NCBI GenBank assembly: GCA_034437795.1
Contig: DAOTTI010000059.1
Location: forward strand, 1-18,196
Source: DAOTTI01 sp034437795
GTDB taxonomy: Bacteria > Chloroflexota > UBA11872 > UBA12225
DNA: 18,196 bases
Reading direction: 5' to 3'
The position numbers and the translations under genes are program-made. The stretch's first letter is position 1. Each line of letters opens with the position of its first letter. The notes under the pieces were generated by a model. The model had not been told where the DNA came from, did no database searches, and saw nothing but the letters and a program-made list of their open reading frames with translations. Below, piece after piece: positions 1 through 6,035 of this stretch.

Positions 1-84
1 TAAGTCAGCGCTGGTATGTTCGTGCGGGACAGGACGGCCGGGCATCGATGGACAGGGCGACGCGAACATACCAGCGGATACTTA
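1..84. repeat. TA-flanked imperfect inverted repeat, possible MITE
   Basis: The left arm (1-24) and right arm (61-84) are inverted copies of each other. Positions 9-22 (CGCTGGTATGTTCG) pair perfectly with 63-76, and 23-24 with 61-62 add a G-U and a G-C pair. Positions 6-8 are mismatched to 77-79, and 1-5 (TAAGT) pair with 80-84 (ACTTA). The loop is about 36 nt and holds GGACAGG twice (27-33 and 50-56). Both outer ends are the dinucleotide TA, the target duplicated by IS630/Tc1-mariner transposases. An 80-bp non-autonomous element flanked by TA is therefore plausible. It touches the window edge, so the arms may extend further left. A long-loop hairpin RNA is the alternative. Confidence 0.55.
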
Positions 85-140
85 GCCCCAGTTCCTGGGT
101 AAAGAGCTGGACGTTGCCAGCCTCTGACCTGCAGCGCCGG

Positions 141-180
141 GGCTCCTGAGGAGCATGACCGATTGTTCATGAGCGGAGCC
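141..180. repeat. Nested short inverted repeats upstream of modA
   Basis: GGCTCC (141-146) can pair with GGAGCC (175-180), and CATGA (154-158) with TCATG (167-171). Alternatively GCTCCTGAGGAGC (142-154) is a perfect palindrome around a single base. The right-hand part runs into the repeat copy at 166-239. It could be structured RNA or decayed repeat sequence; nothing shows a function. Confidence 0.35.
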
Positions 181-239
181 CTCACGCTAACCCTCCGTCG
201 TCGCGTTGGTTCCCTCATCCTCTCCCTTTGGGAGAGGGA
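166..239 (-). repeat. Interspersed hairpin repeat, copy 1 (reverse orientation)
   Basis: Bases 166-196 (TTCATGAGCGGAGCCCTCAC, then GCTAACCCTCC) are the reverse complement of the tail of the copy at 9936-10014, with few differences. A perfect hairpin follows at 219-237, CCTCTCCC-TTT-GGGAGAGG. This copy and the others define a family with a stem CTCTCC..GGAGAG followed by GGGTTAGGGTGAGGGC and TCCGCTC(A/G)TGAA. Confidence 0.6.
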
Positions 240-280
240 ACTACTCGCCAGCCATGAACAGTCGGGGCCATGGTCCTCGT

Positions 281-320
281 CCCCCTCTCCGTGTCAGAGA
301 AGGGCTAGGGGGTGACGTCC
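281..320 (+). repeat. Hairpin repeat, second subfamily, copy a
   Basis: A CCCTCTCC..AGAGAAGGG stem-like core is followed by GCTAGGGGGTGACGTCC. The same arrangement (CTCCGTG core, then AGGGCTAGGGGGTGAGGTCC) recurs 15 kb away at 15674-15716, so this is a repeated unit rather than chance. It lies in the gene-free lead-in of modA. Confidence 0.55.
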
Positions 321-342
321 TTTCTCACCTCCCGGCGCGAGC

Positions 343-424
343 GAAGGGGGTGAGGTCTGCTCCTGCGTCCCCGCGTCTCCGCGTCCCCGCGTCGGGGCGG
401 GGGCACAGGGGGTGAGGTCCGTCC
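343..424 (+). repeat. Partial repeat tails and an 8-bp tandem repeat
   Basis: GAAGGGGGTGAGGTC at 343-357 and AGGGGGTGAGGTCCGTCC at 407-424 are tail fragments of the second repeat subfamily. The second is identical over 18 bp to 16965-16982. Between them, 364-395 holds four 8-bp units of the type CGCGTCCC. With the elements at 1-84, 141-180, 166-239 and 281-320, this accounts for most of the 472-bp gap before modA. I see no coding region in that gap. Confidence 0.5.
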
Positions 425-472
425 CCGCGTCGGAGCGGAAGGGGCGGCCTGGTATCGTCCAGTAGGAGCAAG

Positions 473-1288
473 ATGCGACGCGTAGTAGCCTGGCGCCGGC
501 GGCTGCTGCTGGCCGCCGCGGCCGCTAGCCTCGGCTGCCGTCCGGCGGCGGGGGCCGGCGGCCAGGCGCCGGTGACGATCACCGTGTCGGCCGCCGCCGA
601 TCTCACCCTGGCCTTTCAGGAGCTCGGTAAGGCGTTCGAGCAGCAGACCGGCGTGCGGCCGGTCTTCAACTTCGGATCGACCGGACAGCTCGCGCAGCAG
701 ATCGAGCGGGGCGCCCCAATCGACGTCTTTGCCGCCGCCAACGTGGCCTACGTCGACGACCTGGAGCGGCGCGGGCTGATCCTGCCGGACACCAAGGCCG
801 TGTACGCTGAAGGGCGCCTGACCCTGTGGTGGCGCGCCGACGGCCCTGTGGACATGCAGCGCATTGAAGACCTCGCGCGGCCGGAGGTACGGCGGGTGGC
901 CATCGCCAATCCCGACCACGCCCCCTACGGCGTCGCCGCCCGCGAGGCCCTCCAGGCCGTGGGGATCTGGGAGCAGGTCCGCCCCAAGCTGGTGCTGGGG
1001 GAAGACGTGCGCCAGACCATGCAGTACGCCCAGACGGGGAACGTAGACGTAGCCATCGTCGCCCTGTCGCTGAGCGTGCAGCGGGGAGAGGACGGGCCAG
1101 GCGGGGGACGCTGGGTGCTGGTGCCGCGCGAACTGCACCGGCCAATCAGGCAGGCCCTGGCTGTCATTAAGGGCACGCGGCACGAGCGCGAGGCGCGGGC
1201 CTTCGCCGCCTTCGTCAATGCTCCGGATGGGCGAGCGATGATGCGCAAGTACGGGTTTCTCCTGCCCGGTGAGGACGACGCCCGGTGA
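473..1288 (+). CDS. modA: Molybdate ABC transporter substrate-binding protein ModA
   Basis: This 271-residue protein would capture molybdate (or tungstate) outside the membrane and deliver it to the permease encoded next. Residues 1-27 form an export signal with an Arg-rich start and an Ala/Leu core. Cys22 in SLGC may be a lipid-anchor site, although the lipobox is weak. The mature part has ModA hallmarks: SAAADL near residue 40, FGSTGQLAQQI near residue 66, and NPDHAPYGVAAREAL near residue 145. Length and order fit the family, and the modB and modC genes follow directly. The ATG is preceded by AGGAG at good spacing. The stop overlaps the modB start by 4 nt (GTGA), which indicates translational coupling. 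I see no convincing ModE operator or molybdenum-cofactor riboswitch upstream. Confidence 0.93.
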   Translation: MRRVVAWRRRLLLAAAAASLGCRPAAGAGGQAPVTITVSAAADLTLAFQELGKAFEQQTGVRPVFNFGSTGQLAQQIERGAPIDVFAAANVAYVDDLERRGLILPDTKAVYAEGRLTLWWRADGPVDMQRIEDLARPEVRRVAIANPDHAPYGVAAREALQAVGIWEQVRPKLVLGEDVRQTMQYAQTGNVDVAIVALSLSVQRGEDGPGGGRWVLVPRELHRPIRQALAVIKGTRHEREARAFAAFVNAPDGRAMMRKYGFLLPGEDDAR

Positions 1289-2010
1289 ACTGGGACGCGC
1301 TCTGGCTCTCCTTGCGGGTGACGGCCGTGGCCACCGTCGCCCTGTTCGTCTGCGGGCTCGCCCTGGGCTGGCTGCTGGCGCGCCACCACTTCCCTGGAGA
1401 GACGGTGGTAGCCACGCTGGTGAACCTGCCGCTGGTGCTGCCGCCGAGCGTGGTGGGCTATTACCTGCTGCTGGCCCTGGGCCGCGGCAGTCCGCTGGTA
1501 GAGTGGTTCGGGTGGCAGCTGCTGTTCACCTGGCCGGCGGCGGCGATCGCCGCCGCCATTATGGGCCTGCCCCTGATGGTGCAGGCCTCCCGCGCCGCCA
1601 TCGCCAGCGTCGATCCCGCGCTGGAGAACGCGGCCCGCGTGCTGGGGTCGTCCGAGCCGGCGGTGTTCTGGCGAGTGACCCTGCCGCTGGCGCGGCATGG
1701 CATCCTGGCGGGGCTGATGCTGGGGGCGGCGCGGGCCATGGGTGAGTTTGGCGCTACCCTGATGGTGGCGGGAAACATCCCCGGGCGCACCCAGACCCTG
1801 CCCCTGGCTATCTATGATGCGGTGCAGAACCAGCAGTATGCCCTGGCGAACCGGATGGTGCTGGTCATGACGGTGCTGGCCTTCCTCAGCCTATGGGCGG
1901 TCCGGCAGCTGGAGCAGCCAGCGCGCGTGCGTCGGGCGGCAGCATGGGAGCGGTCGCCACGCCAACCGGGCGCGGCGTCCTCGGCGGCCGGCGCCGGTGG
2001 CGGCGAGTGA
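1285..2010 (+). CDS. modB: Molybdate ABC transporter permease ModB
   Basis: This 241-residue integral membrane protein forms the molybdate channel and is powered by ModC. About five hydrophobic segments are visible. The cytoplasmic EAA coupling loop reads AARVLGSSEPAVFWRVTLPL around residues 115-134, followed by an ARAMGEFGATLMVAGNIPG stretch typical of ModB. The GTG start overlaps the modA stop. The last 35 or so residues, after AVRQLEQPARV, are a low-complexity Arg/Ala/Gly/Ser tail not expected in ModB and probably not part of the fold. The stop lies inside the long open frame that leads into modC, so the modB-modC junction is open over more than 150 nt. Confidence 0.93.
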   Translation: MNWDALWLSLRVTAVATVALFVCGLALGWLLARHHFPGETVVATLVNLPLVLPPSVVGYYLLLALGRGSPLVEWFGWQLLFTWPAAAIAAAIMGLPLMVQASRAAIASVDPALENAARVLGSSEPAVFWRVTLPLARHGILAGLMLGAARAMGEFGATLMVAGNIPGRTQTLPLAIYDAVQNQQYALANRMVLVMTVLAFLSLWAVRQLEQPARVRRAAAWERSPRQPGAASSAAGAGGGE

Positions 2011-2173
2011 TGCGGGCCGGGGCGAGGGCAACCGCCGGATGCAGGCAGGCGCCTGGCCGGGTGGCGGTGCCTGCGGCGACGGAGCGAACGGCTACATGCA
2101 GTGTGGCGCCCGATCTGAGGAGATGGCGGACCTGGTTGCTGCCCCACAGAAGACGAGTGATGCGCTAAAGGCC

Positions 2174-3496
2174 ATGGCAGCAGCACGGCTGCACGTCGAG
2201 ATTGAGAAGCGCCTGCCCAGCCTGCACCTGCGGGTGCAGCTGGCGGCGGCCACTGGGGTGCTGGTGCTCTTTGGCCCGTCCGGCGCGGGCAAGACCACCA
2301 CGCTGAACGCGATCGCCGGTCTCGTCACGCCAGAGGCGGGGGAGATCATGCTGGACGGGAAGGTGTTCTTCCGCCGGCACCGGCCCGGGCCGCCGGTGAA
2401 CGTGCCGGCGCGGGAGCGCCGCATCGGGTACGTCTTCCAGCACTTTGCCCTCTTCCCGCACCTGACCGCATTGGAGAATGTCGCCTATGCCCTCTGGCGC
2501 CGGCCGAACGGCCGGGCGCGGGCCTGGGAGCTGCTGGAGCGGATGCGCCTGACGCACGTGGCCGACCACTATCCCCACGAGCTCTCGGGTGGGCAGCAGC
2601 AGCGGGTGGCCATTGCGCGCGCCCTGGCCACCGATCCGCATGCCCTGCTGCTCGACGAGCCGTTCTCCGCGCTGGACGCCGCGGTCCGCGAGCGCCTGCA
2701 ACGGGAGCTACGGGCGCTCCAGGAGGAGCTGCAGCTAGTCGTACTGTACGTCACGCACCGGCTGGAAGACGCCTTCGCCATGGGTGACCAGCTGGCCGTG
2801 ATGCGCGACGGCCGCATTGAGCAGCAGGGGCCGATCGAAGACGTCTTTCGCCGGCCGGCCAACCAGCACGTGGCGGAGATCATGGGGATCCGTAACGTCT
2901 TCTACGCCAAAGTGGTGGACGACACGCCAGACGGGCTACTGCTGGACTGGGACGGGATACGGCTCGAGGCGCCCCATCAGCCGGGGGCGCAGGGCCTGGC
3001 ACCGGGGCGGCTGGTGATGGCCTACATCCGGCCGGAAGACGTGAAGGTGCTCTATCCCGACCGGCCCCTGACGAGCGCCGTGTCCCACAATCACGTCCCC
3101 GGGCGGATCGTAGAGACGAGCTTTAACGCCAGCTTCCGCACCCTGCGCGTCGAGCTGCCCAACCGGCACGCGCTGGAGATCAGCTTCCCGGCCTATACCT
3201 ACACGCCCCTGCGCCTGCGCGCGGGCGATGACATCATGCTCTCCCTGCGCAAGGAGGCCCTGGTGCTCCTGGGCGGCCCGTACCCGTCCTGGCCGCCGGG
3301 GACGGGGGCGCCGGGCGGTACCATCCCTGCGCTGCGCGCAGGGCAGGCGCCTGCAGGTGAGCACAGGCACGGGCTTGATCCGCCAAGCGAGCAGGGGCCT
3401 GCGGGCGCTCCTGCGCCCGCCTCCAGCCTGCCTGAGGGCCAGGGGCAGGCGCCAGGCGCGCCGGCGGCGCAGGAGCGGCCACGCGAGACCAACTGA
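2174..3496 (+). CDS. modC: Molybdate ABC transporter ATP-binding protein ModC
   Basis: This is the ATPase of the molybdate importer, 440 residues from the chosen ATG. Walker A is GPSGAGKT (34-41), the signature LSGGQ (137-141), Walker B LLLDEP with Asp161 and Glu162, and the H-loop is in YVTHR. A TOBE-type C-terminal domain follows, roughly 240-365. The last 75 or so residues are a Pro/Ala/Gly/Gln-rich tail that ModC does not normally have. The frame is open back to a GTG at 1997, with other starts at 2039, 2096 and 2123. I chose 2174 because homology begins there (ARLHVEIEKRLPSLHL), but no start has an ideal ribosome binding site. The ATG at 2123 abuts GAGGAG. Transcription is continuous from modAB. 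Confidence 0.9.
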   Translation: MAAARLHVEIEKRLPSLHLRVQLAAATGVLVLFGPSGAGKTTTLNAIAGLVTPEAGEIMLDGKVFFRRHRPGPPVNVPARERRIGYVFQHFALFPHLTALENVAYALWRRPNGRARAWELLERMRLTHVADHYPHELSGGQQQRVAIARALATDPHALLLDEPFSALDAAVRERLQRELRALQEELQLVVLYVTHRLEDAFAMGDQLAVMRDGRIEQQGPIEDVFRRPANQHVAEIMGIRNVFYAKVVDDTPDGLLLDWDGIRLEAPHQPGAQGLAPGRLVMAYIRPEDVKVLYPDRPLTSAVSHNHVPGRIVETSFNASFRTLRVELPNRHALEISFPAYTYTPLRLRAGDDIMLSLRKEALVLLGGPYPSWPPGTGAPGGTIPALRAGQAPAGEHRHGLDPPSEQGPAGAPAPASSLPEGQGQAPGAPAAQERPRETN

Positions 3497-3513
3497 GGAG
3501 TAAAGTAAGGAAC

Positions 3514-4476
3514 ATGGAATACCGGCGGTTTGGGCGGACGGGCCTGCAGGTCTCGGTCATGGGGCTGGGAACAGGCGGGCCGAGCCAGCTTGGGCAGGGG
3601 AGCGGCGTTCCCGAGACGGAGGCGGCCAGGGTGGTGCGCCGTGCGCTGGACCTGGGGATCAACCTGATCGACACCGCAGCCGATTACCGCGACAGCGAGG
3701 CGATCCTGGGGCGGGCGCTCCGCGGCGTACCGCGCCAGTCCTACATCCTGTGCACGAAGTTCAATCCGGTGCGGCGCAATGACCAGCGGACCATCCCCGA
3801 ATCGCTCCAGCCTGAGGCGGCGCTGGCCGGATCGCTGGAGCGGAGCCTGGAGCGCCTGCAGACCGACTACGTCGACGTGCTTCAGTTTCACGGCGTCCCG
3901 CCCGACTGGTACGAGCAGGTGCGCGACCGGTTCGTGCCGGTGGCCAGACGCCTCCAGGAGCAGGGCAAGTTCCGCTTCCTCGGGATTACGGAGACCTTTG
4001 CCAGCGACCACCACCATGAAACGCTCGCCAGCGCGCTGGCAGACGATCTCTGGGACACGATCATGGTCGGCTACAACCTGCTGACGCCGATGCCGGAGGA
4101 GCACGTCCTGCCGGAGGCGAAGCGACGCGACGTCGGCGTGCTGGTGATGTGCGCCGTGCGGCGGGCGATCGCCCGCCCTGATCGGCTGGAGGCGCTGATC
4201 GCCGACCTGAAGGCCCGCGGCCAGCTACCGCGGGACGCCCTGCCGGACCAGAACCCGCTGGGCTGGCTGGTCCACGACGGTGTGGGCTCGGTGGTGGAGG
4301 CGGCCTACCGCTTCGCGGCCGCGCATCCGGGCGTCTCCTGCGTCCTCACCGGCACGGCCAACGTGCACCACCTGGAGGAGAACGTCCAGGCCATCCTGCG
4401 CGGGCCCCTGCCGGAAGCGGACCGCCGTCGCCTGGTCGAGCTGTTCGGCCCGATCCGGCGCAACCTCGGCAACTGA
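3514..4476 (+). CDS. Aldo/keto reductase family oxidoreductase
   Basis: This 320-residue protein should be an NAD(P)H-dependent cytosolic reductase or dehydrogenase of an aldehyde, ketone or sugar. The AKR catalytic tetrad is all visible: Asp53 and Tyr58 (DTAADY), Lys82 (CTKF) and His126 (LQFHG). The N-terminus MEYRRFGRTGLQVSVMGLG is typical of the family. A late GVSCVLTGTANVHHLEENV stretch matches the cofactor-binding end of the barrel. The start has AAGGA a few bases upstream. It lies 17 nt after modC on the same strand and may be co-transcribed, though a link with molybdate is not evident. The substrate cannot be told from sequence. The gene ends 16 nt from the convergent regulator, leaving no room for a terminator. 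Confidence 0.9.
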   Translation: MEYRRFGRTGLQVSVMGLGTGGPSQLGQGSGVPETEAARVVRRALDLGINLIDTAADYRDSEAILGRALRGVPRQSYILCTKFNPVRRNDQRTIPESLQPEAALAGSLERSLERLQTDYVDVLQFHGVPPDWYEQVRDRFVPVARRLQEQGKFRFLGITETFASDHHHETLASALADDLWDTIMVGYNLLTPMPEEHVLPEAKRRDVGVLVMCAVRRAIARPDRLEALIADLKARGQLPRDALPDQNPLGWLVHDGVGSVVEAAYRFAAAHPGVSCVLTGTANVHHLEENVQAILRGPLPEADRRRLVELFGPIRRNLGN

Positions 4477-4492
4477 GCCGCCAACGGGCCTG

Positions 4493-4981
4493 TTACTTGC
4501 GCCGCGCCTGCTCGAGACGGTCCAGGACACTGGCCAGATGGGCCAGCGTCTGGGCGCTGCGACGCTTGCCCCGCTCGACCTCGGCCACCAGCCCACGCGA
4601 GCAGTGGGCGGCGTGGGCAATCGCAGCCTGGGAGAGGCCCAGCGCCTCGCGACGCGCGCGCAAGGTCTCCCCGGTGACCACCTCCGTCCCGCCCGCGCCG
4701 GGGCGCCACCCCGCCTGCTTCCATTCGGCGATGCGGCTGCCGCGTGCCACGGGCGGTAGCTCGGGCCGCGATGGGCGGGCCGCTGAGATGTCTGCGCGCT
4801 CCGCCCCACTCAGCACCTGGGCCTCCAGCGCCTCCAGGCGAGCGACGGCGGCGTTCAGCGCCTCCTGGATCGTTTCCAGCACGCCGCGGAGAGTCACCGC
4901 TTCTTGACGCGCCTGCGCCAGCACCGCCTCCGGACTGTCCGCTAGCTCGCCGGCACCCGGCACGAACGCACTCGTCTCCAC
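4493..4981 (-). CDS. XRE-type helix-turn-helix protein with N-terminal coiled coil
   Basis: This 162-residue protein is probably a DNA-binding regulator. The HTH_3/XRE domain is at the C-terminus, about residues 105-158 (LRARREALGLSQAAIAHAA, then SRGLVAEVERGKRR). This is the opposite of most small XRE regulators, where the HTH comes first. Residues 17-60 are Ala/Leu/Glu-rich and probably form a coiled coil for oligomerisation, and a linker (65-100) joins the two. The GTG start has AGGA at suitable spacing on the minus strand. It lies downstream of the GlsB-like gene, across a 323-bp repeat-rich gap, and converges on the aldo/keto reductase. The target is unknown; self-regulation through the upstream repeats is possible but unproven. 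Confidence 0.75.
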   Translation of the reverse strand: METSAFVPGAGELADSPEAVLAQARQEAVTLRGVLETIQEALNAAVARLEALEAQVLSGAERADISAARPSRPELPPVARGSRIAEWKQAGWRPGAGGTEVVTGETLRARREALGLSQAAIAHAAHCSRGLVAEVERGKRRSAQTLAHLASVLDRLEQARRK

Positions 4982-5089
4982 GCTTTCCTGAGCCTCTCCG
5001 GTAGTGATCCGGCCGGCGCCGGCCGTCGCCTGGCCGCGCTGCCGGCTGCCCCACGAATTATGGCGAACGCGGCGGGCCGTGGGCTAGGG

Positions 5090-5143
5090 TTTGCGCGCCT
5101 TTTCCACGCCGGCTTTACGCGCCTTTTCCGCGCCGGATTCACG
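5090..5143. repeat. 24-bp tandem repeat, about 2.2 copies
   Basis: Units at 5090-5113 and 5114-5137 differ at three positions and share CGCGCCTTTTCC and CGCCGG. A 6-bp start of a third unit follows. It sits in the 323-bp gap upstream of the XRE gene, and no function can be assigned. Confidence 0.6.
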
Positions 5144-5153
5144 AGAGGCTCAT

Positions 5154-5264
5154 TACTCGCTCGTCGGCACTCCCTACTCGCTCCTCGCTACTCGCTACTC
5201 CCTCCTCCCTACTCGCTCCTCGCTGCTTCACCTCTCGCTACTTCCTCCCCTCGCTTCCAGCGAG
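5154..5264. repeat. Pyrimidine-rich TACTCGC repeat tract
   Basis: TACTCGC occurs exactly at 5154, 5175, 5189 and 5210. TCCCTACTCGCTCCTCGCT (19 bp) is an exact direct repeat at 5171-5189 and 5206-5224. The + strand is almost all C and T from about 5170 to 5250. A small perfect hairpin CTCGC-TTCCA-GCGAG follows at 5250-5264; it lies 3' of the GlsB-like gene on the minus strand but has no T-run, so a terminator role is weak. This tract and the 24-bp repeat fill the 4982-5304 gap, and no gene is evident there. Confidence 0.6.
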
Positions 5265-5304
5265 AACCCTGGGCGAGGAGGGCGCCGCTCGTGAGCAATC
5301 CGGG

Positions 5305-5778
5305 TCAGTACAGGCGCCCCAGGCGGGGACGCTCGGCGCCGCGGAGGGCGGGACGAGCGATCGCCCGCGCCACGGTGATCAGGATGGCCGCGCCAAGCAC
5401 CGACGCCACCAGGTGCACGGGGTTGAAGAGGCCGCCCACGCGGATCCCCAGCAGGCCGGAGAAGATGGCGCCGCCCAGCCACGAGCCGGCGATGCCCGTC
5501 AGAATGGTCCAGCCGGTGCCGAGCCGCGTCCCCGTCAGCTTCGACGCGGCCCAGCCGGTGAGTAACCCGACGATCGCCCACGGGATGAGCGCAAAGACGA
5601 GGGACGTGACCGTGGCCACCGTCCACAGGGCGGCGAGCGCCGCCAGGATGATCAACGCTACCACAAGCGCCACGCGAGCACCTCCTTGGCCGTTGCCGGC
5701 GGGGCCGCCCAGCCACCCGCGCTGGCGGGCAATGCGCCACAGCCGCCGGCGGATACTTCCCCGTCCGTAGTTGTACAT
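5305..5778 (-). CDS. GlsB/YeaQ/YmgE-family small membrane protein
   Basis: This is a 157-residue membrane protein. After a basic N-terminus (MYNYGRGSIRRRLWRIARQR) and a Gly-rich linker come about four hydrophobic segments, between residues 36 and 140. The block WAIVGLLTGWAASKLTG, then GIAGSWLGGAIF and LGAAILITVARAI, is the transglycosylase-associated/GlsB signature. The family is linked to envelope or general stress in other bacteria; its molecular role is not settled. The extra first segment makes it longer than the usual 80-90 residues. The frame is open further upstream, but I placed the start at 5778 because it has GAGGG at good spacing and a strong promoter about 35 nt above. Upstream codons would cross that promoter and a repeat. 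Confidence 0.8.
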   Translation of the reverse strand: MYNYGRGSIRRRLWRIARQRGWLGGPAGNGQGGARVALVVALIILAALAALWTVATVTSLVFALIPWAIVGLLTGWAASKLTGTRLGTGWTILTGIAGSWLGGAIFSGLLGIRVGGLFNPVHLVASVLGAAILITVARAIARPALRGAERPRLGRLY

Positions 5779-5798
5779 GTTTATCGATCCCTCACGTT

Positions 5799-5818
5799 CG
5801 TTGATGCGCGCATGAACG
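5799..5818. promoter_or_regulatory. Near-perfect 20-bp palindrome over the transcription start
   Basis: CGTTGATGCGCGCATGAACG has 9 of 10 pairs complementary, with a perfect ATGCGCGCAT core at 5804-5813. It lies just after the predicted -10 box and covers the likely start site. That is where a repressor operator would sit; a leader hairpin is the alternative. Confidence 0.4.
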
Positions 5819-5847
5819 ATTTTAATACGGGCGTAGCCTCTCGTCAA
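5819..5847 (-). promoter_or_regulatory. Sigma-70-type promoter of the GlsB-like gene
   Basis: On the minus strand TTGACG (5847-5842) and TAAAAT (5824-5819) are separated by exactly 17 bp. Each hexamer matches the consensus at five of six positions, and this is a rare AT-rich spot in the window. The predicted start site is near 5812, giving a leader of about 34 nt with GAGGG before the ATG at 5778. Confidence 0.65.
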
Positions 5848-5874
5848 TGCCCTGCCGCGCCGCGAGCGATCAGT

Positions 5875-5910
5875 CCCCTCTGCCTTTGGGAGAGGGTCAG
5901 GGTGAGGGCC
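5875..5910 (+). repeat. Interspersed hairpin repeat, copy 2
   Basis: CCCTCT (5876-5881) pairs with AGAGGG (5891-5896) around GCCTTTGGG, then TCAGGGTGAGGGCC follows, as in the other copies. It lies between the end of ligA (6036) and the GlsB-like promoter. Confidence 0.6.
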
Positions 5911-6035
5911 CAACATTGGGAACACTGGCGGTACCCCTCGCGCGGGCGCCGGCGGCTGGCCAGCCTGCCGCCCCGACCCGCACCCGCTCGCCCGCGGGCC
6001 CGTCTTGAGAGTGAGAGGGCGTCCGCGCCTGGGGA

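Noticed and set aside
1..84. Integron attC site
   Set aside because: The GTTRRRY/RYYYAAC core sites are not positioned at the ends, and no integrase gene is visible.
1..205. C-terminal end of an upstream gene on the plus strand
   Set aside because: Frame 2 is open to a TAG at 82-84 and frame 3 to about 149, but neither short translation resembles a protein tail, and the sequence is dominated by inverted repeats.
5060..5770. A 236-codon plus-strand frame covering the pyrimidine tract and the GlsB-like gene
   Set aside because: It starts in repeat DNA and then runs antisense to a protein with clear membrane segments and a promoter.
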